Shown here one piece after another: positions 32,623 to 43,339 of a stretch of DNA of 64,000 nucleotides. The number at the start of each line of letters is the position of its first letter. The stretch's first letter is position 1. The position numbers and the translations under genes were made by a program. Below the pieces are notes generated by a model. It made no database searches, was not told the DNA's origin, and worked only from the letters and a program-made list of their open reading frames with translations. The stretch is from positions 5,653,338 to 5,717,337 of the forward strand of contig PCDI01000001.1 of assembly GCA_002778195.1 (NCBI GenBank), written 5' to 3'. This DNA is from Raffaelea ambrosiae. Its lineage: Eukaryota > Ascomycota > Sordariomycetes > Ophiostomatales > Ophiostomataceae.

Positions 32623-34340
32623 TCAGGCTTGCTCGATGTACCTTGTAAACTCCCTGTAAGGCGTGTTAGTTACTGACCGAAAGCTTTCCCAATTGCCATA
32701 CGCGGGTAAAAAAAACACGTACCAGTCAGTCACGGCCTCGCGCCACTGTGTCAATTCGTGCTCTCGTGTGATCGTAAAGAAATCCACAAAGTCGTCGCCC
32801 ATGATTTCGCGGGCTACGCTTCCCTTGGCCTCAAATCTCTCGAGGGCCTTGGCCAGGGTGGTCGGCAGTCTTGCCGGCTTTTGGCCGGCGGGCAGCTTCG
32901 AAAGAGGAGGCAATTCGATGCTCATTTTCTTCTCGATGCCCCGAAGGCCGGCGCGGAAAACGGCTGCCAGGGCATAGTGCGGGTGCAGGTCGGCGCCCGG
33001 GATGCGGATTTCAAAGCGGGTGGCGCCGACCTTGCAGGTCGGGGGTGTGATGACGCGGATGCTGGCGCCGCGGTCCTCCAGACCCCACGAGACATTGATG
33101 GGTGCCCAGAAGTTCTCAACCAGGCGCTTGTAGGAGTTCACGTTGGGCGCAAACAGCGGCATGATGTCGGGGAGGGCGTCCAGCAGCCCGGCGAGAAACT
33201 GGCGGCCAACATCGGAGAGGTAGGCCACGTCCGGCCAGGGGGCATCGCTGTCTTGGCTGTCGCGCGCGAACAAGTTGTTGCCCGTCAGATCGGTCAAGGA
33301 CACATGAATGTGCCCGGAGTTTCCAGGCATCCCATAGAGCGGCTTGGCCATAAAGCAGGGCGTGGCGCCGTAGTCGACTCCCAGGGCTTTGACGAGGAAT
33401 CTTTCAGGCCAGTTAGTGGAGGACGGTACTACCCAGAGCCTTTGCAATAGGACACTCACTTGAAGATGGAAACTTTGTCCGCCATTTGGGCCACTGGAGA
33501 CACAGTAAGGGCCTGTTTTGATCGTTAGTGCATCCCGTAGCTTGACAAGAGTGGATGGCCTCGGATGCACGTACGGCTTCGTAGACACCTGGGCCGCTCT
33601 CCGTGTGCCATCCCTCGACGTTGCACCCCATGGCCCTGGCACAGTCGTAGATGCCGTGGAAGTACTTCTTGTTCATGACCGGGCGCGTAACGCTGTAGCC
33701 AAACATGCCTCCCGTAATGGGCCGTAAGTCGCGCGGTGCATTCTTTTCTAGAAATGTCCCCAGATCTCTGTGCTGCTTCGAGGAGGCATATCCGTCTTCG
33801 GAGGGCGTTTGGAAGTTCATGAACTCGAGTTCCACTGCTACGAGTCAATGGTCTGCGTCTCTGAACACCTCTGGACCCGAATGGATCTCCCGACTCACCA
33901 CCTGCCAGGCCTCGCATCCCGCTGTCGGCCAAGGTTTGTGTTGTCGCCTGGAGCAGATTCCGGCCGTCCGCAAACACGGGCGTTCCATTTGCCTTGAAGC
34001 GAAGCAAGAAGAAGGCAATGTTCTCCTCAAACGGCAGTCGTCTGAACGTGGACAGGTCCACCTCGGCGAGGAAGTCTCCATAGCCGCCTGTTGCGCTGGA
34101 TATTGTCGTCTCTTCCGTGTACAGCATATCGTGCATGTCCCAGGCAAAAACGGCCGAACTGAAGCCAAACCCTTCCTTCAGGCTCGCCAGGAACTTCTCC
34201 TTGGAAATTACTTTGCCGCGGATGACACCATCGCAGTCGATGCCACCGACTTTGACTTTGAAGTCGTCGGCAAGCTCCTGCGCCACCGTCTCCAGAGTGA
34301 GCGCACTCGACTCTGGCGAGCTTGTTGTCTCCTGCTTCAT
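32623..34340 (-). CDS. Glutamine-synthetase-like gamma-glutamyl-amine ligase
   Basis: Exons 34340-33899, 33834-33575, 33512-33460, 33400-32723 and 32653-32623 give 487 residues. Class I glutamine-synthetase fold: beta-grasp N-terminus (KVGGIDCDGVIRGK) and a catalytic domain with GVELEFMNFQ, GMPGNSGHIHVSL, APNVNSYKRLVENFWAP, RFEIRIPGADLHPHYA and the short 3' exon EFTRYIEQA. Family resemblance is to PuuA-like, FluG C-terminal-like and aniline-type (TdnQ) ligases rather than housekeeping glutamine synthetase. The expected reaction is ATP-dependent gamma-glutamylation of an amine. It is divergent from a class I glutamine amidotransferase, a partnership also seen in Puu and aniline pathways. The amine is unknown. 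Confidence 0.87.
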
Positions 34341-34910
34341 TGTGTCGCTTTTTCTTTTCCCCCGTTTTGCCCCTTTGTTTTCTTCTTCCTCGAGTCGCAG
34401 CTGCTAGTAATGTGTTTTTTGCAAGGAGTGAGGATGTTTGCGACGGCTGTGTCGAGGTTGTCTGCCTCCAGATAAGCCGGAAACCCGAGCTTGGTCGTTC
34501 TTTAAACGCAAAGCTCGCCTGGAAGGTTGGGGGGACCCAAAAGAACAGGCCTGCCGCAATGGCGCTATTACGCACGCTGTTCTCACTACTGCAGCTATCT
34601 ACGCGCGCGCTCCGGTGGTGTATTGGCCCACAGTTGGGGGGTTTTGGTGGGTTCTAGTAGCCCACGTACCCCCACAGCTTGGTGGTGGGCTTTTCGATTA
34701 CCGTCCTGCTTTCCCAGAGATGAGCGCGCGGCAACACAATCCCATGTGTCATTAATACCGGGAAATCTGGACAATCCTGACGCAGATGACTAATACCCAA
34801 CAAGAACGTGAAGTCTGGATAAGGAACAAAAAAAAGGCGAAATAAGAGGTCAACAGAAAACGGGGTGGCAAGAGACTCCATGCCCTGCTTCCAACTCGGT
34901 CCAAGTCACA
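34341..34910. promoter_or_regulatory. Divergent promoter, ligase / amidotransferase
   Basis: A 570-bp spacer between head-to-head genes whose products plausibly act in one pathway. T-rich near the ligase start. No defined operator was recognised. Confidence 0.45.
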
Positions 34911-35785
34911 ATGCGCACCTTTACAGCAGCTGTTCTGGAGTGTGATACTCCTATGCCCGCCATTGTAGAGCAGATAGGCACATACGGTGACATCTTCGAC
35001 GGCTTCCTCGAGCGTGGGTTGAAAGACTACACACTGAGCTCCGGGTCGCAGCCAGAGATAAAGCTGCAGGTCACCAAGAGTAACATTGTCGAGAATGATC
35101 GGTTTCCTGATCTGGACGCGGTGGACTGCATCGTGCTCACCGGAAGCAGTGCGTGATAAACAACAAGTCGTTCCAATAATCAGTCATCGATCAAGCTAAA
35201 CTGTTGTCACAGAGCACAACGCGTGGGATGACGACCCGTGGATCTTGAAGCTGGTCGAGTATGTGCGCCACGCCTACGACTGCTCGGTGCCCGTTGTTGG
35301 CATTTGCTTTGGCCACCAGATCATTGCTCGTGCCCTGGGTGCGCCTGTTGGTCGCAATCCTCAGGGGTGGGAGACTTCTGTGAATACATTCGAACTTACG
35401 GCAGTTGGTCAAGAGTTGTTTGGGGGCAAAACCCTTGTAAGTGGCCAACCCACCCGCCTTGGATGCGTACGAGTTCTTCCATTGACTTTTACTTTGGCAG
35501 TCGCTCCACCAAATGCACCGAGACATTGCATTTGCGGTACCCAAGGGATGTGAAAATCTAGGATCCAGTCCGGTTTGCCCAGTCCAAGGGCTCTACCAGC
35601 CAGGAAGGATATTCTCAGTGCAGGGACACCCCGAGTTCAACAAGATGATCATGGACACCATTCTGGATACAAGGCATGGTCAGGGCATATTTGACAAAGA
35701 CCAGTATGCTTCGGCAAAGAAGAGAAATGCAGATCATGACGGTGGGCTTGTTGGTGCAGCTGTGTGGAAATTCTTGAGTAACTAG
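34911..35785 (+). CDS. Class I glutamine amidotransferase-like hydrolase
   Basis: Exons 34911-35148, 35213-35436 and 35501-35785 give 248 residues, a stand-alone GATase1 domain. The triad is C111 (VVGICFGHQI), H197 and E199 (VQGHPEF). The splice after TGS gives TGSKHNAWDDDPWI, as in yeast YLR126C-type proteins. Without a synthetase domain it probably hydrolyses a gamma-glutamyl bond, as PuuD does, or supports the neighbouring glutamine-synthetase-like ligase. It is transcribed divergently from that ligase across 570 bp, which suggests co-regulation. A role in general glutathione or gamma-glutamyl turnover is the alternative. Confidence 0.87.
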
Positions 35786-35917
35786 TAGAAAATCATGTTT
35801 CAACTTGATTCGATTGGCACACATGACAAATCATCAACACAATTCGAAAACAGCTTCTAAATTTGTCAAGTTGATAAATTTACTAAATCTACTGGCAAAT
35901 CAGCGAGGAGCCATTTC

Positions 35918-37459
35918 TCATGCCTGGTTCTCGCGAACATGGTAGCTCTTGAGCTTGACAAAGGCATCATAACCACGCGGCCCCAGAGTGCAGCCCAGTC
36001 CAGACTTCTTCCAGCCAGTCCAGGCCAGGTCCGGGTTGGGGTAGTCGCAGCGGTTGATGAACACCGTGCCCGCTTCCAGCACCTCCAGGAGCTCCTCGCC
36101 GCGTGCAATGTCCTTGGTCCACACGCTGGCCGTCAGACCATAGTCCGTGTCGTTCATCAGCTGGACCGCCTCCTCGTCGCTGGCGACCTTGGCGAGGGGG
36201 ATCACCGGGCCAAAGGTCTCTTCACGCATCACCATCATGTCGTTGTTGCAGTTGATCAGCAGACGAGGTGCGACGTAGTTGCCGGCTGCTGGGGCAGACT
36301 TGAAGCTGGCGTTGTCCGGGGTGGCATCGATGGCCCCTGCCGCCAAGGCCTGCTCGACCTGGGCGCTGATGACCTTCTCGGCCGCACGAGAGATGACCGG
36401 GCCGACAATGGTCTTGGGATCCATGGGGTCGCCGAGGACGTAGCTGGATCAGATAGAAAGGGTCAGTTGAATGCGTGGCTGGCAGCCTAAAGGAGGGGTT
36501 ACTCACGTCTCCAACTCCTTCTGCATCTCCTTGACGAACTCGTCGTAGACATCGGCGTGGACATAGATGCGCTCCACGGCACAGCAGCTCTGGCCAGAGT
36601 TGAAGACTGCGCCGTCGACGAGCTGGGCCGCAACATAGCGCAAATCAGCATCGGGGCGCACATAGGCCGGGTCGTTGCCGCCGAGCTCCAGGTTCAGGGG
36701 GAGGCAGCGGTGGGCAGCGGCTTCGCGCACGGCCAGACCGCCGGCCGTGGATCCCGTGAAGCTGACGAGGCCAATCTCCGGGAACGACACGATTTCCTTG
36801 ACCAAAGCCGGGTCGCCCGACTGGACGATGGTGAGCACGTCCTCTGGGAGGCCGGCCTCGTTGAAGATTTCCACGAGACGCTCGCCCACGAGCGGCGTCT
36901 GGGGCGAGGGCTTGATGATGACGCTGTTGCCGGCGAGCAGAGCCGGGACGAGCGCGTTGACGATGATCAGGTAGGGGAACTAGGGCCGGGTCAGCACCAA
37001 GCACATATCGAGCACTTGCATGCAACAGAAGCATTCGGCGGTTCTGCGCCTCCTTACGTTCCAGGCAAAGACCACAAACACGGGCCCGACGGGAATCTTC
37101 TTGATGCACCGCTTGAATCCAGCTTCGGGCCGGCCGGGCAGCGGCGCAAGAGCCTCCTCGGCAATGCTCAGCAGGTAGTCTGCCCGCTTCTGCATGGTCT
37201 CGATCTCCTTGTGGCTGAAGGCAATGGGGCGGCCCATCTGCTCGGACAGCTCGCGGCCGAGCTCCATCCGCCGGGTCTGGATGATGGACAGCGCCCTGAC
37301 GACGATTTGCCGGCGCTGGGCCAGCGTCGTCTTGGAGAACTTCGCAAAGGCCGCATGGGAGCGTTTGGCGATGGCCTTGGCCTCGTCCAGCGACGTGGCC
37401 GGCCGCTCGCAGATGACCTCGTTCGTGGAGGGGGAGATGGTCTTGATGTTGGCAGACAT
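35918..37459 (-). CDS. NAD(P)+-dependent aldehyde dehydrogenase
   Basis: Exons 37459-37058, 36979-36507 and 36443-35918 give 466 residues. Visible motifs: VIIKPSPQTP (K157, cofactor), SFTGSTAGG, NLELGGNDP with general base E232, and FNSGQSCCAVER with nucleophile C266. The length and the doubled cysteine fit a semialdehyde-type ALDH. It should oxidise an aldehyde to its acid, for example a product of amine oxidation. Downstream neighbours are the amidotransferase and ligase, so a PuuC-like step is possible. It is divergent from an SDR over 629 bp containing a 15-bp palindrome. No peroxisomal or mitochondrial signal is evident. The exact aldehyde is unknown. Confidence 0.92.
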
Positions 37460-38088
37460 GGTGGGAGAGGCGACGCGGTGGCTTCTGCGGATCTGCTGGC
37501 ACGGTTGAGAGTGAGCAAAGGGGCAACGAGATGCCCTGGATAAAAAGCCCTGGAGTTGTCTGGCGAATCTTGGTTGAAAACGGCCCAGCTGCCGTCACAG
37601 CTCCCCCCCCCGATCTTCGCAGACGCCTTGCTCATACGATGATCCAATCCCACATGTCTTATCAACCCAGCCGTCCAATAGCACGCCGATACAGTGCCAG
37701 CGAGTTGAAACGCCCTGCAGCAAGGTCTCCACAGCGCGGTCCGCGCTACCACACCGCGCTGCGATCGCGGCTATGCCAATCTGGATCGCCAATGGAAGTC
37801 GTAAGACGAATCTGTTGGCATGGCCCACCGTCTCCCATATCGGAGGGGGGGGCAGCATCCAGTCCTGCGGGACCCGACAAGTCGGTCGATCTCGTTTGCC
37901 AATTGCTGTCCGGATATATATCGTTGCCCTTGTTTGAGTGGCAGACATCCTGAACCTGGCATCGCCATCTACAAGTTCCGCCGTTGGGGAAACACAGCTC
38001 GATTCATTTACAGCTTCAGCGTCCTAAACGGGAAATCTTCGTCCTTCCTAATCGTACCAGACCAGGTCACACCTCCACATCGCACACA
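37460..38088. promoter_or_regulatory. Divergent promoter, ALDH / SDR
   Basis: A 629-bp spacer. It carries the palindrome AGCGCGGTCCGCGCT at 37733-37747 (7-bp arms, central T), a CGG-N-CCG arrangement like Zn2Cys6 targets. It lies 274 bp from the ALDH start and 342 bp from the SDR start. CT-rich tracts precede both starts. Confidence 0.5.
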
Positions 38089-39048
38089 ATGGTCGGCCGG
38101 CTCGCGGGCAAGAACGCCATCATCACTGGCGCTGCTGGGTAAGTCCCAACAGACTGTGGCTGGATTGGGGTTGTTTCCAATATCGCACAACTAAACGCCA
38201 TACGTCCCAGTGGTATTGGCCTGGAGACCACCATTCGCTTTCTGCAAGAGGGTGCCTCTGTCCTGATGACGGATATCAACGAGGCCACCCTGGAGAAGGG
38301 CCTGGCCAAGGTCAAGGACGTCGTCCCGGACCACGCGGGCCAGGTCGCCACCAAGGTTGTCGACGTCTCCAAGGAGGCCGATGTCGAGGCCGCTGTCGCT
38401 GCCGTCGATCCCTGGGGCGGCGTGGACGTCATGTTCAACAATGCCGGCATCATGCACCCCAAGGACGGCGACTCGGAGGAGTGCCCCGAGAGCATCTGGG
38501 ACTTGACCATGAGCATCAACGTCAAGGGCGTGTGGTTCGGCAGCAAGCACGCCGTCCTGTCCCTGCGCAAGCACGGCAAGACCAAGGGCAGCATCATCAA
38601 CACGGGCAGCATGGTGGCCGTTGTGGGCTCCGCCACCCCGCAGCTGGCGTACACGGCGAGCAAGGGTGCCGTCCTGGCGCTCACGCGCGAGCTGGCCATT
38701 GTTCACGCCCGCGAAGGGTTCCGCTTCAACTCTCTCTGCCCGGCACCACTCAAGTAAGTCCTGGGAACGATTCCAAATACGTGTGGAGTTGGTATTAACA
38801 ATCACAGCACCCCCATGCTTCAGGACTTCCTGGGCGACGACAAGGCCAAGCGGTTCCGGCGCGAGGTGCACTTCCCATCCGGCCGTTTTGGCGAGGCCAT
38901 CGAGCAGGCTCAGGCGGCCGTGTTCCTGGCCAGTGACGAGAGCAGCTTTGTCAACGCGACCGACTTCTTGGTCGATGGTGGCTTGACCAAGGCATATGTG
39001 ACCGCCGAGGGTCCGGCGACCACGCCTCCCAAGAACCAGGCCAAATGA
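38089..39048 (+). CDS. Short-chain dehydrogenase/reductase
   Basis: Exons 38089-38138, 38211-38753 and 38808-39048 give 277 residues, a classical SDR. The first intron splits the glycine-rich cofactor motif, restored as TGAAGGIG. NNAG (93-96) and the S150, Y164, K168 catalytic set (INTGS, YTASK) are present. The C-terminal FLVDGGLTKAYV is typical of 3-oxoacyl or sugar-alcohol-type SDRs. It interconverts an alcohol and a carbonyl with NAD(P)H. It shares a promoter with the aldehyde dehydrogenase, suggesting successive oxidations alcohol to aldehyde to acid, or two branches of one pathway (inference). Confidence 0.92.
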
Positions 39049-39404
39049 GTTGCAGCGCTGTAGTGGATTAGTGACGTCATTTATTAGTTGAATAGAATAA
39101 ATTTCCAGCGCATGAACCGTGCCGTGTTACAGGGGCCCCAGAGGACACTCCAGGCACCAGGTATCCCTGCATCACTGCTGCGTCCCCCACAAAACGATAA
39201 GAATCGCCAACCCAACACATAGGTTGCAGCCTAATGGCGCCCCATTTCCATGATGTTTCGTAGGCCTTCTCTTCTGTCGATTTCAAACTTGCACCGCTTT
39301 ACTATATACAAGCCAATATTCAAGCATTTTCCGGGTATCGGTAGACCTATTACCAGTCGCTGCAAGGCATTGCTCGTGAGAGAGAGGACTCCTTTCTCTC
39401 GTCA

Positions 39405-40425
39405 GTGAAGTGGGATGCACTCTTGGAATATGAACAACCTCGCCTGCCATCTGCTTCCTCAAATCGGCCGGGTCAGAACCATATGATTCAAATCATTGAG
39501 TTTAAAGATGGCCCTCAATGGGTAGCACGTTTGAGGCTGCGTCCTCTTTCAGAGAAGAGTTCAACAAAGACAGAACGTGAAATCCACACAATATCTCTGA
39601 TATAGCAGAAGACCGACATCCCGGTTCCCAGGATACATGGTGGAAATGCAACTGGTGAATCTGCAGTGGGAGCACCGTTCGTGTTAATGGATTGTCTCCA
39701 AGGCAATGTAGAGAGGGACATGGATATGTAAATTCCGTCAAAATATAAACAAGCCATTGGAGCCGCATGGCACAGATTGCTTTCCAGCTAAACAATGCCC
39801 CAGGTCCAACTGTCCTCGTTCTTTCTGCCCAGGACCAGGACAGTTTCTTCTCAGACGCAGACGGGACGTACAACCAGGCTGCCATTCCAGGTTTGGGCGG
39901 CCCCTTTGATACTGCAACTGAATTTTTCCCAAGCATGGGCGGCCAACATCAAATTTGGAGCCACGGAGGACAAGCTACGAGCAGCATCTGGCCCATACGC
40001 CGGGGAGATCAAGCAATCTGTGGCTGCTTTCCCGAAACTAGTCGCCAAATGCGCCTCGAAACTGTCTGATAGCGACAACGGGCCATTCCCACCCTGCCAT
40101 GGTGATATTGGTCTTAATAACATCATTGTTGACGATGAATACCATGTTCTCGGCGTTATCGACTGTGAGTCTTGATTTGCAAGTCCGTGGGAGATGTTTG
40201 CTGATTTCCCCTTGGGGCTTGCGTCTATTCGCCCCGCCCGTGGATGCCTCGTGGAACTACGACGAAGATGGTCGTCCTGCAGGCCCAGAATTACTGGAGA
40301 AGCTAAACGACCAGAGATTTTATATCGAAGCTGTGAAAGAAGCCGAAATGGCAATGCATAGAGATGACTGCAGGCTGACAAGGGCACTGGAGAATAACAA
40401 AGAGGGCAAGTGGCAACCGCCATGA
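39405..40425 (+). pseudogene. Decayed APH-family phosphotransferase gene, copy 1
   Basis: Pieces of an aminoglycoside-phosphotransferase-like kinase occur in the right order but in broken frames. The N-lobe piece at 39405-39725 (FKDGPQWVARLRL, then TDIPVPRIHGGNATGES) carries an in-frame TAG at 39603. A hinge piece (IPGLGGPFDTATEFF) lies near 39880 and shifts frame after it. The catalytic loop CHGDIGLNNIIV with GVIDCE lies at about 40095-40170. The C-terminal piece (SPWEMFADFPLGL, then in another frame FAPPVDASWNYDEDGR) ends at 40425. One or two breaks could be introns, but the stop codon and the shift within the C-terminal block are not explained that way. Confidence 0.75.
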
Positions 40426-40999
40426 GGCTGTATGAGACTGGCAGAGCTGATGGTACTCGAAGGTGGTGGATAATTTCGCTTGATTTTGAAAAGAATAAGC
40501 GAGCAACTGCCGCTCAAGGCAGACAGGATTGACAACGAATCGAGGTCTTTAACGATGGAAGACAAAAAACAGGCAAAAAAAAAAAGAGTTTCCTTTCATA
40601 GCATCGGCTACCATTCGATACACTCCCGCCGTATTAAATGAATGCTAAGATAACGTTCAACACCTCTTCCAGGTCTAGGTTTTGAACGAATCTACGCAAA
40701 ATTGCTTGTTTACGGGCGTGTTCGAATCAACAGTGTTGACAGGAGGTTTCGGTACAGCGCGATTACTTGTCCCCCCCGAGATAGCCGTCAGACTATGCAG
40801 GAAACGTGGCCACTATCAACGTTTCTGCCTCTTGTCTTTGGTCATATACCCTTGCACACTCCTGCTATTGGCATGTGAGTGGCGGTTAATGTGCTGCCCT
40901 GATAGGCTGTGGCATTTGCCTGGCCGCGTCCTTCCAAACATTGCAACCCTGATACGCACAGCTGAGACTCTGTAAAACATCCACCGCCCCTCCGGCACG

Positions 41000-41690
41000 C
41001 ATGCAATGGCACTCCCAACGAACCAAGAACTGAATGCCAAACGCGACGATTACTGTATCGGTGTCACCCTCGAATGCAAGTACTGTGTGTGCGGCCACAC
41101 GTTCATCAAGCGAGCCTTGGGGCGGCGGAATGTCTTCTGAGAAGCACAATGGTTACGTTACCTCTACGTTCCCATCCTGAACCCAGAGCGTGTGCTCAAC
41201 GAGGGTGCATGCCTGTCATATGATTCCAAACACACAAGAATCCCACTCCCAAAGATGTATGCATGCTGCGACGATGATGGGGCTGGCATATTGGTTACGT
41301 GTATGGACGCCCTTGATAATGCGCAGCAGACGCTAAAGGCTCTGAAATCCGGCAGCTGGGGAGGCCCTACAGGGCTGCCCCACTAGGAGTGGGACATGCT
41401 AAGAAATAGCAGGTACTTCCGCCATATCGTACACAGCGACCTGGTGAATGCAAACTCGGCCAAAGAAAAGTCTTGTCTTCTGCCACAACGATCTCTCTGT
41501 GAACAACGTCATTGTCGACCCAAGCACGCTGAAAATCAAGGCCATCATCGACTGGGAAGATGGCAGCTCTCACCCGCCTGAATTTGAACAGATGTTCTAC
41601 CAGCGACAAGGGCCATCCGTCGCACTGCCAGGGGAAGAGGACGACACTGCTCTTTTGGCAGCTATGTTGGGGAAGGATTAGTAATTCGCT
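41000..41690 (+). pseudogene. Decayed APH-family phosphotransferase gene, copy 2
   Basis: Second APH-like relic. A fragment with TFIKRALGRR near 41100 is followed after a frame change by HTRIPLPKMYACCDDDGAG (about 41233-41291). An in-frame TAG follows near 41385, and then the catalytic part LVFCHNDLSVNNVIVD with AIIDWEDGSSHPPEFEQ (about 41467-41600) in another frame, ending at 41681. It differs from copy 1 at most positions, so this is not a recent duplicate. Borders are approximate. The stretch 40426-40999 between the relics holds nothing recognised. Confidence 0.65.
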
Positions 41691-41874
41691 TGTTTGCAAA
41701 GAAGCGCATTTGGATCCCCACAATTCCATTTGCATCACGAAGAAAGTCACCAAGTCTTGTCGTGACAGATTGTTTACTGACAATAAAATAAGAGTATTTT
41801 TTTTATAAATCTATTTCTATCTGACCGGTTTTCGTGTCAGCCCCGATTTTATCCCCCAAACAACTACAACACGT

Positions 41875-42897
41875 CTATGCCCGCTTCAACTCAACAAGCC
41901 CCTTCTTCTCTTTCGTCCGCCACTGGATGGCCTTGAGAATCCCATACAACAGCTTCAGGGTGGGCGCTGGCACACCCAGTTTTTCGGCAGTGCGCACCGG
42001 CTCGCCGACAATGTTCTCAAACTCGGTAAAGTTGCCCTTCTCGACGTCCTGCTGCATGCTCGGCTTGAAAAAGATCTCGACAGGCTCTGCCTCCGTGATG
42101 GCCCCGACAAGTTCTTCGGGCAGGTCGTGGCCGGCTGCCTTGGCAATGGCCAGGATTTCATACATGGCCGGCTGCAGCAGGTCCGTCACGGGCGACGCCG
42201 CAATGCGCATTCGTCCCGTGTCCAGCAGGGTAATGGCACAGACGGTGTTGTAGCAGGCGTTGTAGATCAGCTTGCGCCAGCGGTAGAACTGCACTTCTTT
42301 GAAGTCCTTGTGCAGCGTGACGACCACCTTGCCCGAGGCGCCGTACAGATCCACAAACTCGCGGGCAGCCGCCTCCTGCTTCTCTACGTCCAGGTTGGGG
42401 TTTTCGAACGGTCCCAGGCCCAGACGGTCCGGGTCGTTGTGCAGGATGACGCCGTGGCTCGTCTCGGCGGCCCCGATCTGCGACACGCCCGACAGGACGG
42501 CGTTCTGCGGGAAGGCCGTCACGAGCGGGACCTCAATGTTGAGACCGTTCTGGATGAGCACTATGACCGTGTGGCCCGGCGTCACGGCCGGCTTGATGAT
42601 GTCGACCACCGTCGGGGACACGTCGGGAATATTCTTGGTGCTGACGACAATGTAGTCATAGGGCGGCAGGCTCTCGGCGGCCACGTCTGGCACCTTGTTG
42701 AGGATCTTGCTGGGCTTCCACGACTTGACCTCGCCGTGGTCAATGGAGTCAATGTCAAAGCCCTTCTCCGTCACGGTGGTGTAGTTGGACCGCAAGACGG
42801 CCGTCACCGAGCACTTGCCGCCGGTCTCGAGGGCATAGGCGCCCATTGTGCCGACACCGCCGCTGCCGACGAGGAGAACGTTTGCCTTGCCTGCCAT
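41875..42897 (-). CDS. Ketopantoate reductase-like (ApbA/PanE family) protein
   Basis: Single exon, 340 residues from the ATG at 42897. The N-terminal Rossmann motif is VGSGGVGTMG (residues 10-19), then IVVSTKNIPD and VIVLIQNGLNIE typical of ApbA. The C-terminal helical domain has RKLIYNACYNTVCAI, where the lysine of the RKLxxN block is the usual catalytic residue. Such proteins reduce 2-dehydropantoate or related 2-keto-hydroxy acids with NADPH. Fungi often hold several paralogues in catabolic regions, so pantothenate synthesis need not be its role. Confidence 0.88.
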   Translation of the reverse strand: MAGKANVLLVGSGGVGTMGAYALETGGKCSVTAVLRSNYTTVTEKGFDIDSIDHGEVKSWKPSKILNKVPDVAAESLPPYDYIVVSTKNIPDVSPTVVDIIKPAVTPGHTVIVLIQNGLNIEVPLVTAFPQNAVLSGVSQIGAAETSHGVILHNDPDRLGLGPFENPNLDVEKQEAAAREFVDLYGASGKVVVTLHKDFKEVQFYRWRKLIYNACYNTVCAITLLDTGRMRIAASPVTDLLQPAMYEILAIAKAAGHDLPEELVGAITEAEPVEIFFKPSMQQDVEKGNFTEFENIVGEPVRTAEKLGVPAPTLKLLYGILKAIQWRTKEKKGLVELKRA

Positions 42898-43339
42898 GTT
42901 GAACGGATAAATGGATGCAGCCTGCGATTCGGAAGAAAAGTTCGACTCCAGGACAACGACAACGGACGGTGCTTTGTTTCTGGCCTTTTGTGGCTGTCTG
43001 GTATCGGCTTCGCGATCGGAGCTGCAGAAGAGCCGTTTTCGGAAGTTGCCTATCTGCCCCGCTCTTAGCTTGTTCACAACTACGGCCCAGGGCTTGACTC
43101 GCTCTAGGAACCCACTGAGAAGGGGTCCTGGCTAGGGTTAAGCCGCTGTTTGCCGATCAAGTTGCTAGTAACAATCTGAAAGACTTTGCGATGGGACGGG
43201 AAGACGGCTTGCGCAGTTTACATTCATAAAGCAAAAAAGAAATGTAAAAAAAATTAAAAAAAATGGGCATTCTCCATGCTAACTGACATGAAATGGGAGA
43301 ATGACAGAACTAAAACCATACCGGCAGCGACTACTACCA
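42898..43339. other. Intergenic spacer
   Basis: A 442-bp spacer between two minus-strand genes: the reductase promoter and the 3' end of the next permease. A-rich near 43228-43262. Nothing else was recognised. Confidence 0.4.
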
